Shown here: piece after piece, positions 46,501-58,026 of the stretch
How the letters are laid out: each line of letters begins with the position of its first letter
Numbering within the stretch: position 1 is the stretch's first letter
Assembly (NCBI RefSeq): GCF_009870125.1
Contig: NC_046683.1
Span: 54,389,869-54,453,868 of the forward strand
DNA from: Drosophila pseudoobscura
Taxonomy: Eukaryota; Arthropoda; Insecta; Diptera; Drosophilidae
Reading direction: 5' to 3'
DNA: 64,000 nt
Made by a program: the position numbers and the translations under genes
Notes under the pieces: model-generated
What the model saw: the letters and a program-made list of their open reading frames with translations, nothing else
What the model was told of the DNA's origin: nothing
The model's database searches: none

Positions 46501-49500
46501 TACCTACCACACTGAACACGGCACAGGAGGAGATGAGAATGTTGACAATGATGAACATGGCCAGCCGAAGATAGCGGCTGCTGGCCACCACCTGGCCGGG
46601 ACCGTTGCGCTCCGTGGCAGAGGCATGCACATCCGGCACGGACATGTTGCTCAGATAGAGGAACAGGCCCAGGGAGACAAAGCTGGCCAGCAGGGAGCCG
46701 AGCAGGGCCAGGTTCCTGCGACAAAGAGAAGCCAGGACCTGAGTCAGTATGGACATTTATGGGGGGTGGGGGTTGATCTCACACCTACAATTCAATTACA
46801 ATCAGCTGGACGATGGCCAGCGAGAGGAAGAGCACGAAGGCGCATATCAGGTCGTACCGGAAGTGCGTGTCCGGCTGGGCCCGGTACATGGCCTCACGGG
46901 GTGTGTTCCGGTACCACATGGTGAACGGCTTCAGCTCCGTCGGGGGTCCGAAGAAATTAAAATTGAAACATTTACGCTCCGGTGGAAGTAAATTTGATTC
47001 AATCATGGCGATGCTCTGTGCGGGCAAAAAGTGGAAAAAGGACACAAAATAAATAAAGTTTGCCTGCCACAAGCACTCCCACTTCCCACTTCCCACAGCT
47101 CCAGCTACAGCTATCTCGTAGATAATTTCATTTTTCATCTATACCATGCTAGAGCCGTATCCAATTTGATTTTATTTTCTGGCAATTTACACTTTGTCGT
47201 CGTACAAAGTGTTTTTGCCATCAACTCACCGCCAGTCCAATATTTTTCACCAGCTTCGATTCGGCTATATTCGCAAAGGGTCGATCTGCGCCCCAGCATT
47301 CCACGTATTTCGTCATCTTCGACGAGGGCCGATTTCGAGTGACATGTCCTGAAAGGATTGAAGATGCAAATTGGGTTTGCCACACTTAAATACGGGAGAA
47401 TACAGGAGACACTTGAGCAACTCGAACAAGGGATTACTAAACTCTAAAAGGAGTCTGTGTGCCGCCCTCCCAAAAGACCTGTGATCCTCTGTGGTCTACT
47501 CTATATGCAACGCCTATATGGCCCCAGAGCCACATTGAGCGGCTTATGAAAACTGAAACATTAGACTGCACTAAACAAAAGTCCTAGCGGTATTTTTTAG
47601 GCAGGATCCTGTGGATCGCAGCTATGATCGCCTATGCTGATCATTCTGATCCAATAAAGTACACCTCTGTGAGAATATTCCCAGCAATTCCGGAGGACTT
47701 TACGCCGCAAAAACTCACCTTGGAAACATTTTGGAACTTTTATCGCTCTACCAGAAATCCATTATTAATGAACATTTTAAACTATGTCGCTCTGGGGCAC
47801 GTGAAAAGCTGAAATGCTTAGCAAACAGCTTCTATGGTCCGTCAGACAAGCTCATTTAAAGTCAACCATTTGCATTAAAAATGCCATCAAACTCACTTTG
47901 CCACATGCCACAAGCCGCACTTAATGTCCTTGGCAAATTAAAACTCATAAACCAGCACACAAAACCACCTCATCGCCCAAAAAAAAAGGCCAAACAAAAC
48001 TCCGCTGGCTGTCAAAGGAGCTTAATTGCCCTGGTCCACGGTCCACGTTCCACGGGTTACGGTGCACATTCCATGGCCACGTGCATGGAGAGTGGAACGG
48101 CGAAAGTTTTCACAAAGGGCAATCTGGGCAATCCGGCAAACAAATGCAATACTCTGTTCAAATTTACGATGCGAAAGTTGCTCCGCCAGCGATAAAATTA
48201 TGCATAGCCTGGTCTCTCATTTGTGAAAGTGATTTTCAACTGTTGCGCACCACCGGAAAGGGGCTACTCAACCGCCATTTCCACCAGAACTTACCCGCAT
48301 GACTGCGGAAACTTTCGCCGCTGTGGATGGACAGCTTGCGTCCCTCGATGAAGGCCCCGGAAGAGCGGCGTCTGTCGGCAAAGGACATCAGACCTGGCGG
48401 GCGACAGATTGGGGGCGGTTAAATAAAGTTATATTTCTCGGCTCTAACGCTCAAAGGTACTGTGATTAATGGTTAACCTCAACCAAACACAACATAAATA
48501 GTACGATGCGGAACGCCCATACATTTCGATGGTATTCGATTTTTTGCAGGGTGGCTTTTGTCTGGCTTTTGCTCACCTTGTACGGACAACTTTCGGCGCG
48601 AGCGTTCTGGCGCCTCGGCCACCGTCAGACTGTTGGGGCCAGACGATGCCCCACCCGCTGGCGCCGGTGTGGTGGGCGTGACACTGGCCGGATTGGAGGA
48701 TGCCGCCTGGGTGCCGCTGTTGGAGATGCCGCTTTCGCTGCCACTCATGCTCAGCAGATCCTCGGCGGGCAGGGACAGGGCCGCGGACTTGACGGCCGAC
48801 TCGGAGGCGGCCGAGTCGCCGCTGCCACGATGCGCGCCATTTTGCTTGGGCTGGTCCTCCCCGTCCTGGTCCTGCTTGACCATCAGTGGCTCGGTGACAG
48901 CGGCTGCCTCGTCGGGATCCTCGCCCTCCTCCTCCTCCTCCTCGGACAGCTCCTTGATGGACATGGAGGCAGCCGAGACGAGAGTGGCATGGAGGGGCAC
49001 CTCCTGGCTATTGATCGAAGTGGGCGACATCTTCTCATCGGGCAGCGGTGGAGGCTGCTCCATAAAGGTGGGCAGCAGCTTCTCTTCGTGGGAATGGCCA
49101 GTCTCCGATGCGTCCACAGCGTCCTTGCCCTCCTCGGTGGGACTGGGATCGCTCTGCTCGATGCACTCCACCACACGTGGCACGCTGTAGGTGTAGGCCG
49201 GCCTGGGCGGCACAATCAGATACGTCTCAATCTTGTGATCCGCCAGATAGGGATCCCGGTTGCCGCCCTCCCCCTGCTCCACCTCGAACTTGTCGCCCAG
49301 GAAATCCAGAGTTTGCTTCGTAATGTGCACGCGTCTGCAGAAAAAAAAAACACAAGCGATGAGAAAATTATGACGTTGCTCATAGCAGGGGCGGGCGCAC
49401 GGGGCGTATGCGTAATCGGTGTTTATTTTCATTTCCCTCGCACACTCACACACACATGCAAATACTTATCTATGCGGATGTGCCCTTCTGTAATTCTTGT

Positions 49501-52500
49501 TTGCTTTTTTTTCGCTTTCGGATACGAAGGGTTTTCGTGCGTGAAGCCGAAATTGAGGCGTCTGAGTGTTTTCCGGCTCATTGACTTGAGCAATTCAATT
49601 CAATTTCAAATAATTGCACTCTACGTGTGCGTGTGTGCGTATGTGTGTGTGACCACAGGTAACGGTAACTTTGAGTGAAAGGAAAACACATTTCCACATG
49701 TTCGACTCCCATAATGAATCGTAATCGAGTGGACGCAAATGTATAACATTTAAAGAACAAATTATGGGTCGCTTGTAAACATCAATCACTTCTGTTAATC
49801 CGATATAAAGAAAACTTCTTTGATCAGCAGAAATGTACATAAATTATAGCAAAAAGCCAACAAGAATAATCCCATTTTGTGGAACCTTTGATATTAAAAT
49901 ATTCCCATTGGACCTACAAGTCATTTCCATTTCATTTACACATTTGATTAAGTCCAGACTTTTATCAATGATTATCTATCTTGAATACCTGCACTACACT
50001 CAGAGAAAAGCCCCCCATATTTCAATGAAAAATTCGATTTTTAAGGGGTTCAATCACAGGGAAATTAAATATAATATATATAATTTACTTTGATTTAATT
50101 TATTTATTTGCAAATAATTATACTTTATTAAATTTGTAGGAAATTATATTTGAGATATAATGTGCAATATTTGATTTAAGTATGGGTATAATTATTTGAA
50201 ATATACCAGATATTTTAATCAAATATTTTTTTATTAATGTCTTTTTTTAAATTACATTAAATTTATTTTGATTTAATTTATTTATTTGCAAATAATTCAA
50301 TTTTATTAAATTTGTAAGAAATTATATTTCAGATATAATGTGCAATATTTGATTTAAATTTGGACTATGTATATTTATTTGAAATATAGAAGATATTTTA
50401 ATCAAATATTTTTGTATTAATGTCTTTACTTTCGTTGCAAATTTCCACTTTCGGTGGAAAACTATTGGTATATATTTTGTAGACCTTTTTGGTGTCTCGC
50501 CTAAACTCTCTCTTCTATTTAAAAGGACCTGTCCCTGGCATCGAGGACCCCAACTGAGAGCCCCTCTCAATTGCCCCTATATGGGGGCTAATTTAAATTG
50601 CCCTTACGACAGCTTGACTCGTTTTAGTGCTCCCCGCCCCCTCAGCACCCCCATTCAACGTTATATCGTCTCCCGCTGGGGCTGTGTTTTCCCTACTATA
50701 TGTATTTTTTACACACCTTCCTGCTTGGTACAGTCATTGTGTTGTTGTTGTTGTTGTTGCTGGCATTCATCATTCGTATAATAGGGAAATAAGGCAAGTG
50801 CACACACACACGCACACACGCACACACTATGTATCTATGTGTCTTACATAAACACTTATATGTAGATATGTACGTACCCGGCAACACCGCCGCTCTCCAT
50901 GTGGTTGGCGAGGGTAACATCATCGCTCCAAACATCAAATTGCCACTTGCGTAGGCCAAGGACGCCGCAGAGAACGTTGCCAGTGTGGATGCCGATTCGC
51001 ATGTCGACATTTATGCCGGTCGCCTCACGCACGTGTCTGCAGGGAAGAAAAACGAAGGGCAAACAATGAGAAAGGAGGCTCCAAGCCCAAGGAAACCAGA
51101 CCAGACCACACCAAAGGGAAGGCTACTTATACGAAAGCACGAGAGGTGTACAAAACAAAACAAACCAAACCCAGCCAAACAATGAGGTGTGGGGGGTGGG
51201 GAGGCTTTGGTATGTATTACTAAGGATACGAACTGCAGGCTAGTTGGAGCATAGAATTCGTATTAACAATTTTATGGGCCATAAAACACAGGCCAAGTCC
51301 GAGTCGACTCTACTTGCGGAGCCTTCCGGCGAGGGCAGGTCCAACAGTGCCCCAGTGGGTGGCACGTCTTGTGTAGGGTCTTGTGTCACTTGAAGCTCCC
51401 CTCGTTTGAGTCGAAGGCTAGTCCAACAAGTTCTTGAGTTATTAACGTTAACCAGCAGAATGCTGCTCCCGGACTGGGACCTGGGTTAAATGAGCCGCAT
51501 CGAAGGCGATCCCCGGAGCATGCCCGTATGTACATATTTTTCTTGTTCCCTGAATATCTGAGTGGCAAAACTTTCCAATGGGGAAAAGTTGCCATTGATT
51601 GAATAATATATCCAAATGTTTTCAAATCTTTTGGGTGACTTTATCCAAACTCGAATGGAAAATATATGTATAATTTAGGGGCGTTATTAAACAAGTCCCA
51701 AAAGCAATACATAATTAAATATACGCTCCTTGAGGGGTATTTTGCCCCAAAGTAGGGTAGGGGTAAGGACGAGAGAGGCCGAGCCATTGGGCAGCAGCAA
51801 AAGATTAAAAGGCCAAAAGCTGAAAAGCTGAAAAGGCACCAGCAAGAATAAAAAGAAAAGCGAAGCGAGGCGCACAAACAATGAAAATGCACAGCGAGCG
51901 AGAATCAAATAAAATGAAAATGAAAATGGGGAGTGAAAGTGAAAGTGAAACGAAAGAGACTCCTTCTTGATCCTGGGGCCGCCACTTGTGTGCATAAATC
52001 CTCGCGTGTAATAAAACGGCTTTTGTGTCGATATTGTTTATTGTATTTTATGGGATGTTTCTGCCTCGGCCTCTGCCTCTGCCTCTGCTTACTTCTTTAT
52101 TGCATAATACGTTTTTAATGGGGCCCCCGAATAAAGCCGAGAAAATGCTGGAATACGTGGCTATCTGGCGGCAATTAAGGCCTTGAAGCTCAGGCCTTTA
52201 ATTGCTTTGCAAATTGGATGGACTGCACATGACGGCTGTTTTAAGTTCAATTTAATTCTTGAAACTGCATGGCATATGGCATATGGAAACTGGAAACCGA
52301 TTCAATCCAGCCACAAAATGATTTATTTAACCGAAAATGTAACAAAGATTTACAACTGGACACTAAACCAACAATCAGGGAGTGTCGAATGGCCTTGCCA
52401 ACGCTCAGCCAACTGAAAGTCAGTGTCAAAGGCGCACCGACAGACAGGCGGGTGGGCAAAGACAACATGCCGTATACGTGATGACGGAGCCCATGTTGAC

Positions 52501-55249
52501 AGAACCCACGGAACGAACAGCCGAACCATCGGGGCAGAAGTGGAAGCAGAATCAGAAGGCAAAAGGAAAAAGGCAAAAGGGGAGCGTCACGGCAGGGCAG
52601 GGCACGGCAGGGCAGGGCACTCACCTGATGGCATCGATCATCTGCAGGCCCATGTTGACACAATTTGTTGCATGCTGTGGACGGGAAATGGGCAGGCCCG
52701 ACACGCAGTAATAGCAATCGCCCAGAATCTTGATACGCAAGCATTGATTCTCCTGCAAGGATAAATGTACATAGATAATGATTGTATCATCTGTGATTAT
52801 CACCATTAACGCACCTGAGCAATCTGATCGAAGCGCCCGAAGAGATCGTTGAGGGTCTTGACCAAATCACTGGCCGTCAGCGAGCTGGAAAGCGGCGTAA
52901 AGTTGACAATATCCGCAAACAGTATGGTCACATTGGTGTGCCGCTGGACGTGCAGCTCGTGGAAGCGTGTGGCCGACGTGGAGGCCTGGCCCCCGGCCCG
53001 CTGACAGGCATCGGCCATCTTGAGCATGATGCTGCGCTTCACCTGCACACGCAAACGATTAGCCCACACAGAGACAAGGCCCGATTTCGGGGGGAATACT
53101 CACCTCGGCGGCTATGTACGCGGGTATCACGCTGAGCAACAGCTGCTCCTGCTGCTCCCGCTCGCACTCGAGCTTTACGCGCTGCTCGATGCCCGTCCGG
53201 GTGCCGTCCACCGTGCGATTGTGGGCAGCGTCCGACATGATGCGATAGTAAAGACCGGAAATGGAGGCGCTGGCCAGCATCACAATCTCCCCAAAGAGCT
53301 ATGAGGGAGGGGTAGGGAGAAAAAGTGTCTAGAAAAAGTCGTAAATAACGAATGTACAACCCAAACGATGGCCGGGCAATTACGTGGCAGCAGCGCATGG
53401 CGCACAGCACATAACGCATCGTTATCCCCGCTGCACCAGAGGGGTGGGGGGGGGGGGGAGGAGGGGGGGTTGGAAAGCAAAAACAGGATGCAGCGATGCA
53501 GCCTAATTAACGAGGCATCGCTGGAGGGGGTGCATGGGTGTTTGTTGTGTGGGAGGAAAACCACAGTCGTTACGTGCATACCCCTACCCATAACCATACC
53601 CATACCCCTACCCACACCCACACCCTTACACATGTGTGTACATATATGTGTATGGGATGGATGTATAGGGGTACGGTGGAGGGAAATGAAACGAGCTCAG
53701 AACCTAATTATTTCTATCCACGTGATAATGCTGAAGCTATTTAAGCTTTTGAGAATGAAACGAGTTGAGTGTTGAATGCACTCCGAAAAAAAATGTAATT
53801 TTATAAACAGAACTTCAATTAAATATTGGATTTAAAAAAAACCCATTTTTAAAACAATTAAACACTTTAAAATAAATATAGTTTATGAAATTTTTGGACA
53901 AATATTTTAAAAATATTTAATTGAAATACGAAATATATTTTTTTTTATATATGAAATATTTTTAATATAAATGTAAAAATAATTTAAATATAAAAATATC
54001 ATATTTAAATATGAAATATATTGATTTTAAATATGAAATATTTGCAATATATGTAAATTTGAAAAAATTTAATTTAAACATGAAATATATTTTTAAATTT
54101 TAGACAATGAATTTTTAAATATACATTTACATATTTTTTATTTAAATATGACATGTATATTATTTTTAAATAAATGATTTTTTAAAAATATAAAAATATT
54201 GAATTTAAATTAAATTAAATATTTGTTTATATATGTATGTCAAAATTTAAGTAGAACAAAAAAAGCATAAAACCACTTTCGGAGCAAATCTATTGGTATA
54301 AATTTGTAAATACTATAGTTCCACGATTTTTTCTCAGTGTATATAAAACTGTTTTTCAGGTACAGTATAATCGGAGTATGCACCACTTGCTTCCAAATAA
54401 ATATACAAAGAGCGGGATGCCATAATCCATACGTTGATTCCCATTTAATCCCAACAGAGGATACTCCTTGAGATCGTAAAACCCCATTTAACTAATTGCT
54501 GACCGAGACAACTCTCCACATTGTAATCCCCCAAGCCCCAGGCCCCAGGCCCAACCCCAAACCCATCCCCCCACCAGATGACAAATAATCCAATCATTTG
54601 TATGGAGAGTGGAAATGAATGGCGGGACTTACCATTGGCAAATCGGGTGCATAGTCCGGGCTGGTGCCGATCCGGTAAACGATGTGGATGGCGGTCATGA
54701 ATAGAGCCAGCACCACGGATACGGGCCACGATATGGGCAGCATGGAGTGGATGCACTGCAATTAACACACACACACACACACACGAGCACACACACACAT
54801 AAGAGATATGTATGTAATCCTTTTCTTAGTGGAAGAGGCAGGAGGAGGGCTTACCAGAAACAATGCATACATGGGCAGGGGGGCCAGCTCATCCCCGGTT
54901 ATGGCCGCAATGGTGCCCAGCGAGAAGGTGGTGACGATGGCAAAGGCCAAGGCTGCCGCCGGAGAGCTGAGCACGGCCGGGAACTGCAGGGCCGTGAGTA
55001 TGGAGCCGGAGATAAGGGCCGCCAATGCCAGCAGGAGCGTCTGCACCAGGTGCTGTGGAAGGAACACATATGCCTGTAGATCCCCAGCGACTCCGCATCT
55101 AAGCCGAGTGCTTACCTGCTCGTAAACGATGCCAATTATTATCGACACCACAGATGCCAGCAATGATGTCAACAGGCCCGACGTAAAGAGCGACTTGCGC
55201 AGCCTCTGCCGGTAGCGGGTGTACAAGTCATTCAGGTGGATGTCCTCAG
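43553..55249 (-). CDS. Ac76E: Adenylyl cyclase Ac76E (AC2/4/7 type), first coding exon not found
   Basis: Membrane adenylyl cyclase making cAMP from ATP downstream of Gs. Eighteen coding exons on the minus strand: 55116-55249, 54855-55052, 54633-54755, 53104-53298, 52815-53042, 52625-52752, 50878-51036, 48577-49334, 48295-48393, 47230-47348, 46789-47015, 46508-46715, 46130-46449, 45904-46066, 45630-45842, 45456-45560, 43751-43993 and 43553-43684 (stop TAG at 43553). Visible length is 1249 aa against ~1300 in flies. Order: first six-TM cassette (residues 20-180), C1 (about 250-430) with both metal Asp (FADIVNF, GDCYYC), an acidic Ser/Pro linker (390-640), second TM cassette with N-glycosylation motifs (NGTA, NFSM), then C2 (1020-1240). 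C2 carries [22 protein letters not shown] and the YECECRG...KGKG end. [24 protein letters not shown] places it in the AC2/4/7 group. The exon at 55249 begins in phase 1, so an upstream exon exists. Confidence 0.9.
43994..45455 (-). other. Ac76E intron, AT-rich, with a probable MITE-like element
   Basis: Contains about 600 bp of AATATATTT/ATTTCATATTT repeats (44590-45110), bounded by CCAGAGAAAAAGCCCC (44570) and TTTTTCTCTGAGTG (about 45190-45204). The right end matches the end of the 38.45-38.72 kb element. No coding exon is present. Confidence 0.5.
44570..45205. mobile_element. MITE-like AT-rich element in Ac76E intron
   Basis: The right end AAATATGACTGCG...TGCCATTTTTCTCTGAGTG closely resembles the 38.7-kb element's end. 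The left end is a weaker inverted match. The interior is simple AT sequence. Confidence 0.45.
45902..45903 (-). other. Ac76E: GC-type splice donor in Ac76E
   Basis: The exon ending at 45904 reads ...AACAAG|GCAAGT, with GC instead of GT, but otherwise a perfect consensus. The reading frame continues [13 protein letters not shown] across to the acceptor at 45843-45844. Confidence 0.85.
47349..48294 (-). other. Ac76E intron
   Basis: 946 bp between exons ending at 48295 and starting at 47348. Open frames on both strands show no domain. Nothing else seen. Confidence 0.6.
49335..50877 (-). other. Ac76E intron with duplicated AT-rich element
   Basis: Holds the left end CACTCAGAGAAAAGCCCCCC (about 49997) of a MITE-like element, a direct duplication of ~178 bp (50086-50425), a TTG repeat (50740-50760) and a CACACACG tract (50801-50828). 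No coding exon. Confidence 0.55.
50086..50425. repeat. Direct tandem duplication, two ~178-bp copies
   Basis: Copy 1 (about 50086-50250) and copy 2 (about 50264-50425) share TTGATTTAATTTATTTATTT, CAAATAAT, GATATAATGTGCAATATTTG and GATATTTTAATCAAATATTT in the same order, with a few substitutions. Confidence 0.85.
51037..52624 (-). other. Ac76E intron
   Basis: About 1.6 kb of mixed composition with purine-rich AAAATGAAAATG/AGTGAAAG repeats near 51905-51955, CTCTGCCT repeats near 52070, and CAGGGCAGGGCACGG repeats next to the 3' exon boundary (52590-52620). No gene supported. Confidence 0.55.
53299..54632 (-). other. Ac76E intron with G-tract and AT-rich element
   Basis: Contains a 30-bp G-rich tract (53438-53470), CCCTACCCATA repeats (53580-53630) and an AT-rich block 53775-54340. 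The block is bounded by CACTCCGAAAAAAAA and TTTTTTCTCAGTG. Its distal part (54273-54310) resembles 50451-50485, supporting a shared repeat family. No coding exon. Confidence 0.5.
53775..54340. mobile_element. MITE-like AT-rich element in Ac76E intron
   Basis: The ends form an imperfect inverted pair (CACTCCGAAAAAA / TTTTTTCTCAGTG) around AT-rich sequence. An internal ACCACTTTCGG...CTATTGGTATA segment is shared with the 50-kb element. Confidence 0.45.
54765..54802. repeat. (CA)n microsatellite
   Basis: Interrupted CA repeat just upstream (minus strand sense) of the Ac76E exon that starts at 54755. Confidence 0.9.
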
Positions 55250-57593
55250 CTGCAAAGGCAAACAAAATAAGTACATTTACCCACCGAGTGTCCTTAAAAA
55301 TTAATCTACATGCGAGTACATTTTGGAAGGCATCCCGCGGCCTTTGGGCTCTTGACCTTCTCCGCTAAATTTGGCATTTGGCAACTAATTGTACACCATA
55401 TCCCCATTTCATTGGCCCCACAATTGCGTGCCCTATTCCCGGCTTTAATTGAGCTGTCAGGACAATGTTCTTGGTTGATCGGAATGCCACTTACCTTTTG
55501 GGGCCATAATAATCGATGGGGAAAATCAATAAATAATACCCATAGAGTATGGCCACATACTCGTATTATAATCTCTCAACTTTCACCCAAATAAATATAG
55601 AAACACTACTCTCGGCAAAGGGGAAGAATCATATTTGAATACTCTGCCGGAAGAGGAGTGCAAATAGCAATCAACGGCGGATTTAAGAGCAAATACTGGC
55701 AGTATCCGCACACGCTCAGAGCTTTCAAAAATCAACCAGCACACACGCACAGTCTGCTGGAAAAGTAAATTACGCTCAAGCACATAAATTAGCATATTGT
55801 TAATGCTTTTTCTTTGTGTAAATCGATATACACCGATTAATGCCCCGCTAATTGACTGGCTGGCAGACAGACAGACAGACAGACAGGCATTTAAAGTACT
55901 TTTACTCGCTCTTTGTAGGCCCATGATATTTGAGAGCCGATTGCCAGGGGTATTTTTTTCGTTTTTGGGCTGGTTGTGGGTCTCCCTATTTATAACTGAA
56001 TTGATTTTGTCGCCCCACGAGAGTTGACCAAATAAATCAATAGTGGATGTGGCGGTGGGGGCCGGTCCGAATATCCTTCATAATTAGGAGTAAAACAAGT
56101 CTGCGTCTGAGTGGTGTATGGGGTCAAGTGTCGGTCTGGCTTTCTATTCGGTTAATTAATGGGCCAAACATTTGCCCAACATTAGGCAAAGATTTCACTT
56201 CAGGCGGAGCCTTCTTGTGGCTTGTGTGTGTGTTTTTGGGCTTTGGTTAAGCTCCTTTTTGGGGGCGAGTAGGATGGATGATTGTCGTTCGGTAACACAG
56301 ATTTACAGAGCCAGGACGAATCTTTCTATCGTTAAAAGCCATAAAAATCGCCATTAAAACACACACACACACTCACCCAAAGGCCATAAATGTAGCTCAA
56401 AATGTATCCAGATTATGTGTGGTATAAAATGCGAGTACGAGTATATATTACAATTGCCAGGCGAGATGTATATAGAAATGGGTACACCGCATTAAGTAAA
56501 GGATTCAATCCACGACTCAGTCACGACACGCTCAAGAGCTAAGAGGAAAAACTCAGCCAAAGCCGCAGGCCAAAAAAAAGGAAAAATAAGTCGAGAGGCA
56601 AACACACATACACTGAGAGAGACGGGGGGTTGGGGTTGGGGTCGGGGGGGTGGACTGACGTTGCCTTCACTTGTTTATTCTCTGCAATCAAACAGGAATG
56701 GAATTCTTTTGACATCCAGTGAAAGGAAAGCGTGTTGGCCCCAGCCCAGAGACGGGTGTATGTGTGTGTATCTGTGTGTGTGCCCCCGTGTGACAGATGC
56801 TCTCTCCCGTGAGTGTATGTGTGCGAGTGTGGCATTCCAGCGCTTGGGCTCATAAAAAATAAAACGGCTAAAGTGAAACAGTTGAAGACAAGCTAGAAGC
56901 CGACGACAACACCGAGGACAGAAGACAGAAGACCGGAGACAGCAACAGCGACAGCGACAGTGAGGAGGTCGCTGCTAGAGCTTCTGCCATGGAATTTATT
57001 TCATCAAGGAGCAGGATGGAGGAGCCTCCCACTTCCCACTTCCCACTTCCCACTTCCCTTCCACAGATCCATCTGCGATGCGATTAAGTAGGTGTAGACA
57101 CATTGTCAAGGCTGGGCAGGGACAACAGTTGAACGGAGACGAGAGTCAACCGATTAGGAAGATTGAGTTCGCTGCCAAAGGACTCTGTGGCTGAATTACG
57201 AATTTAAGATGCAGAGCAAAGCATATTGCCACCTCGCTGTGCTCGGTCTCGGGCTCTGGCTCGGGGTTAAGCTGTTGGGGTAACCGGCTTAGTGGGGAAA
57301 CGGATATCTCCACCAGTTCTCTATTTGCTACACATTTTTATTTGTATTTTTTAAGGAAATGAAAAAGTAGGCTTGTGGGTCTTCGGGTCATTCGGTTTTT
57401 CCTGTTGAGTTTCTTTAACTCTCAAGGCTATCCAAGGGTATTTAAGAAAGTAGGAGAATGTCCATTCGGTGCACAGGATTCGCCGAGGCCACCCATTGAT
57501 TGGAGCCACGTTTTTAATAAGTGCAGAGGCAAGGGTAGGAATTCACCAACTGTTTAATATTCACTCTAATCACAGCTGGTTTTTAGGCACTAG

Positions 57594-58026
57594 CACTGGC
57601 AATCGTTGCATCGGAAACAGGTATTTCTCAACTATAATCCCTTGGCGCTGGCCTCATCTCTGGAGTTGGTGCTGCTGCTCCTGATCCTGCTCAACGTCGA
57701 CTGCCAGAGTCTGGCACTTGGCGACCGACAGTATCCTGGACTGACCAGCTCGAACCAGACCAGAAGTTTTACTCTATGTACGCTTGGCGTCCGCAGTTCC
57801 GACCCAGTGCCTTCGCACTCCCAGCCGTCGCTATAGGCCTTGTATCCTGCTTCAGCCGATCCAGCTTGATCGCCAAGCCGGGCTGCCAGAGAGCACCGAG
57901 AGTCGCTCCGTCCACAAATGTCCCGTCTGTTTGGGGCCTGTGCAGGCACCACCACCTGCCCCCACAGGCGTTTATCGACAAAGCATTGTCTTAGAATTTA
58001 TATATGATTGTGCAATTGGAAAGTAA
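57594..58026 (+). CDS. Candidate small secreted-peptide gene, 5' end missing (tentative)
   Basis: A hydrophobic, signal-peptide-like stretch (LELVLLLLILLNVDCQSLAL) is followed, after a proposed 94-bp intron (GT at 57731, AG at 57824), by 66 codons. These are rich in Arg, Pro and Gln, contain KCPVCLGPV (one CxxC) and end at TAA 58024-58026. The splice is inferred from a frame change between two coding-like stretches. No ATG precedes the signal-like part in frame (TAG at 57591), so an upstream exon is needed, perhaps joined at the AG at 57593 or 57620. It could equally be a decayed gene. Family not recognised. Confidence 0.3.

Noticed and set aside
48506..49678. 390-codon plus-strand frame across the Ac76E linker exon
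   Set aside because: Antisense shadow of the GC-rich Ac76E exon 48577-49334; no domain.
53438..53470. G-rich tract as a possible telomeric or G-quadruplex regulatory element
   Set aside because: It is a simple poly-G/GA slippage tract deep in an intron. Without conservation it does not merit a feature.
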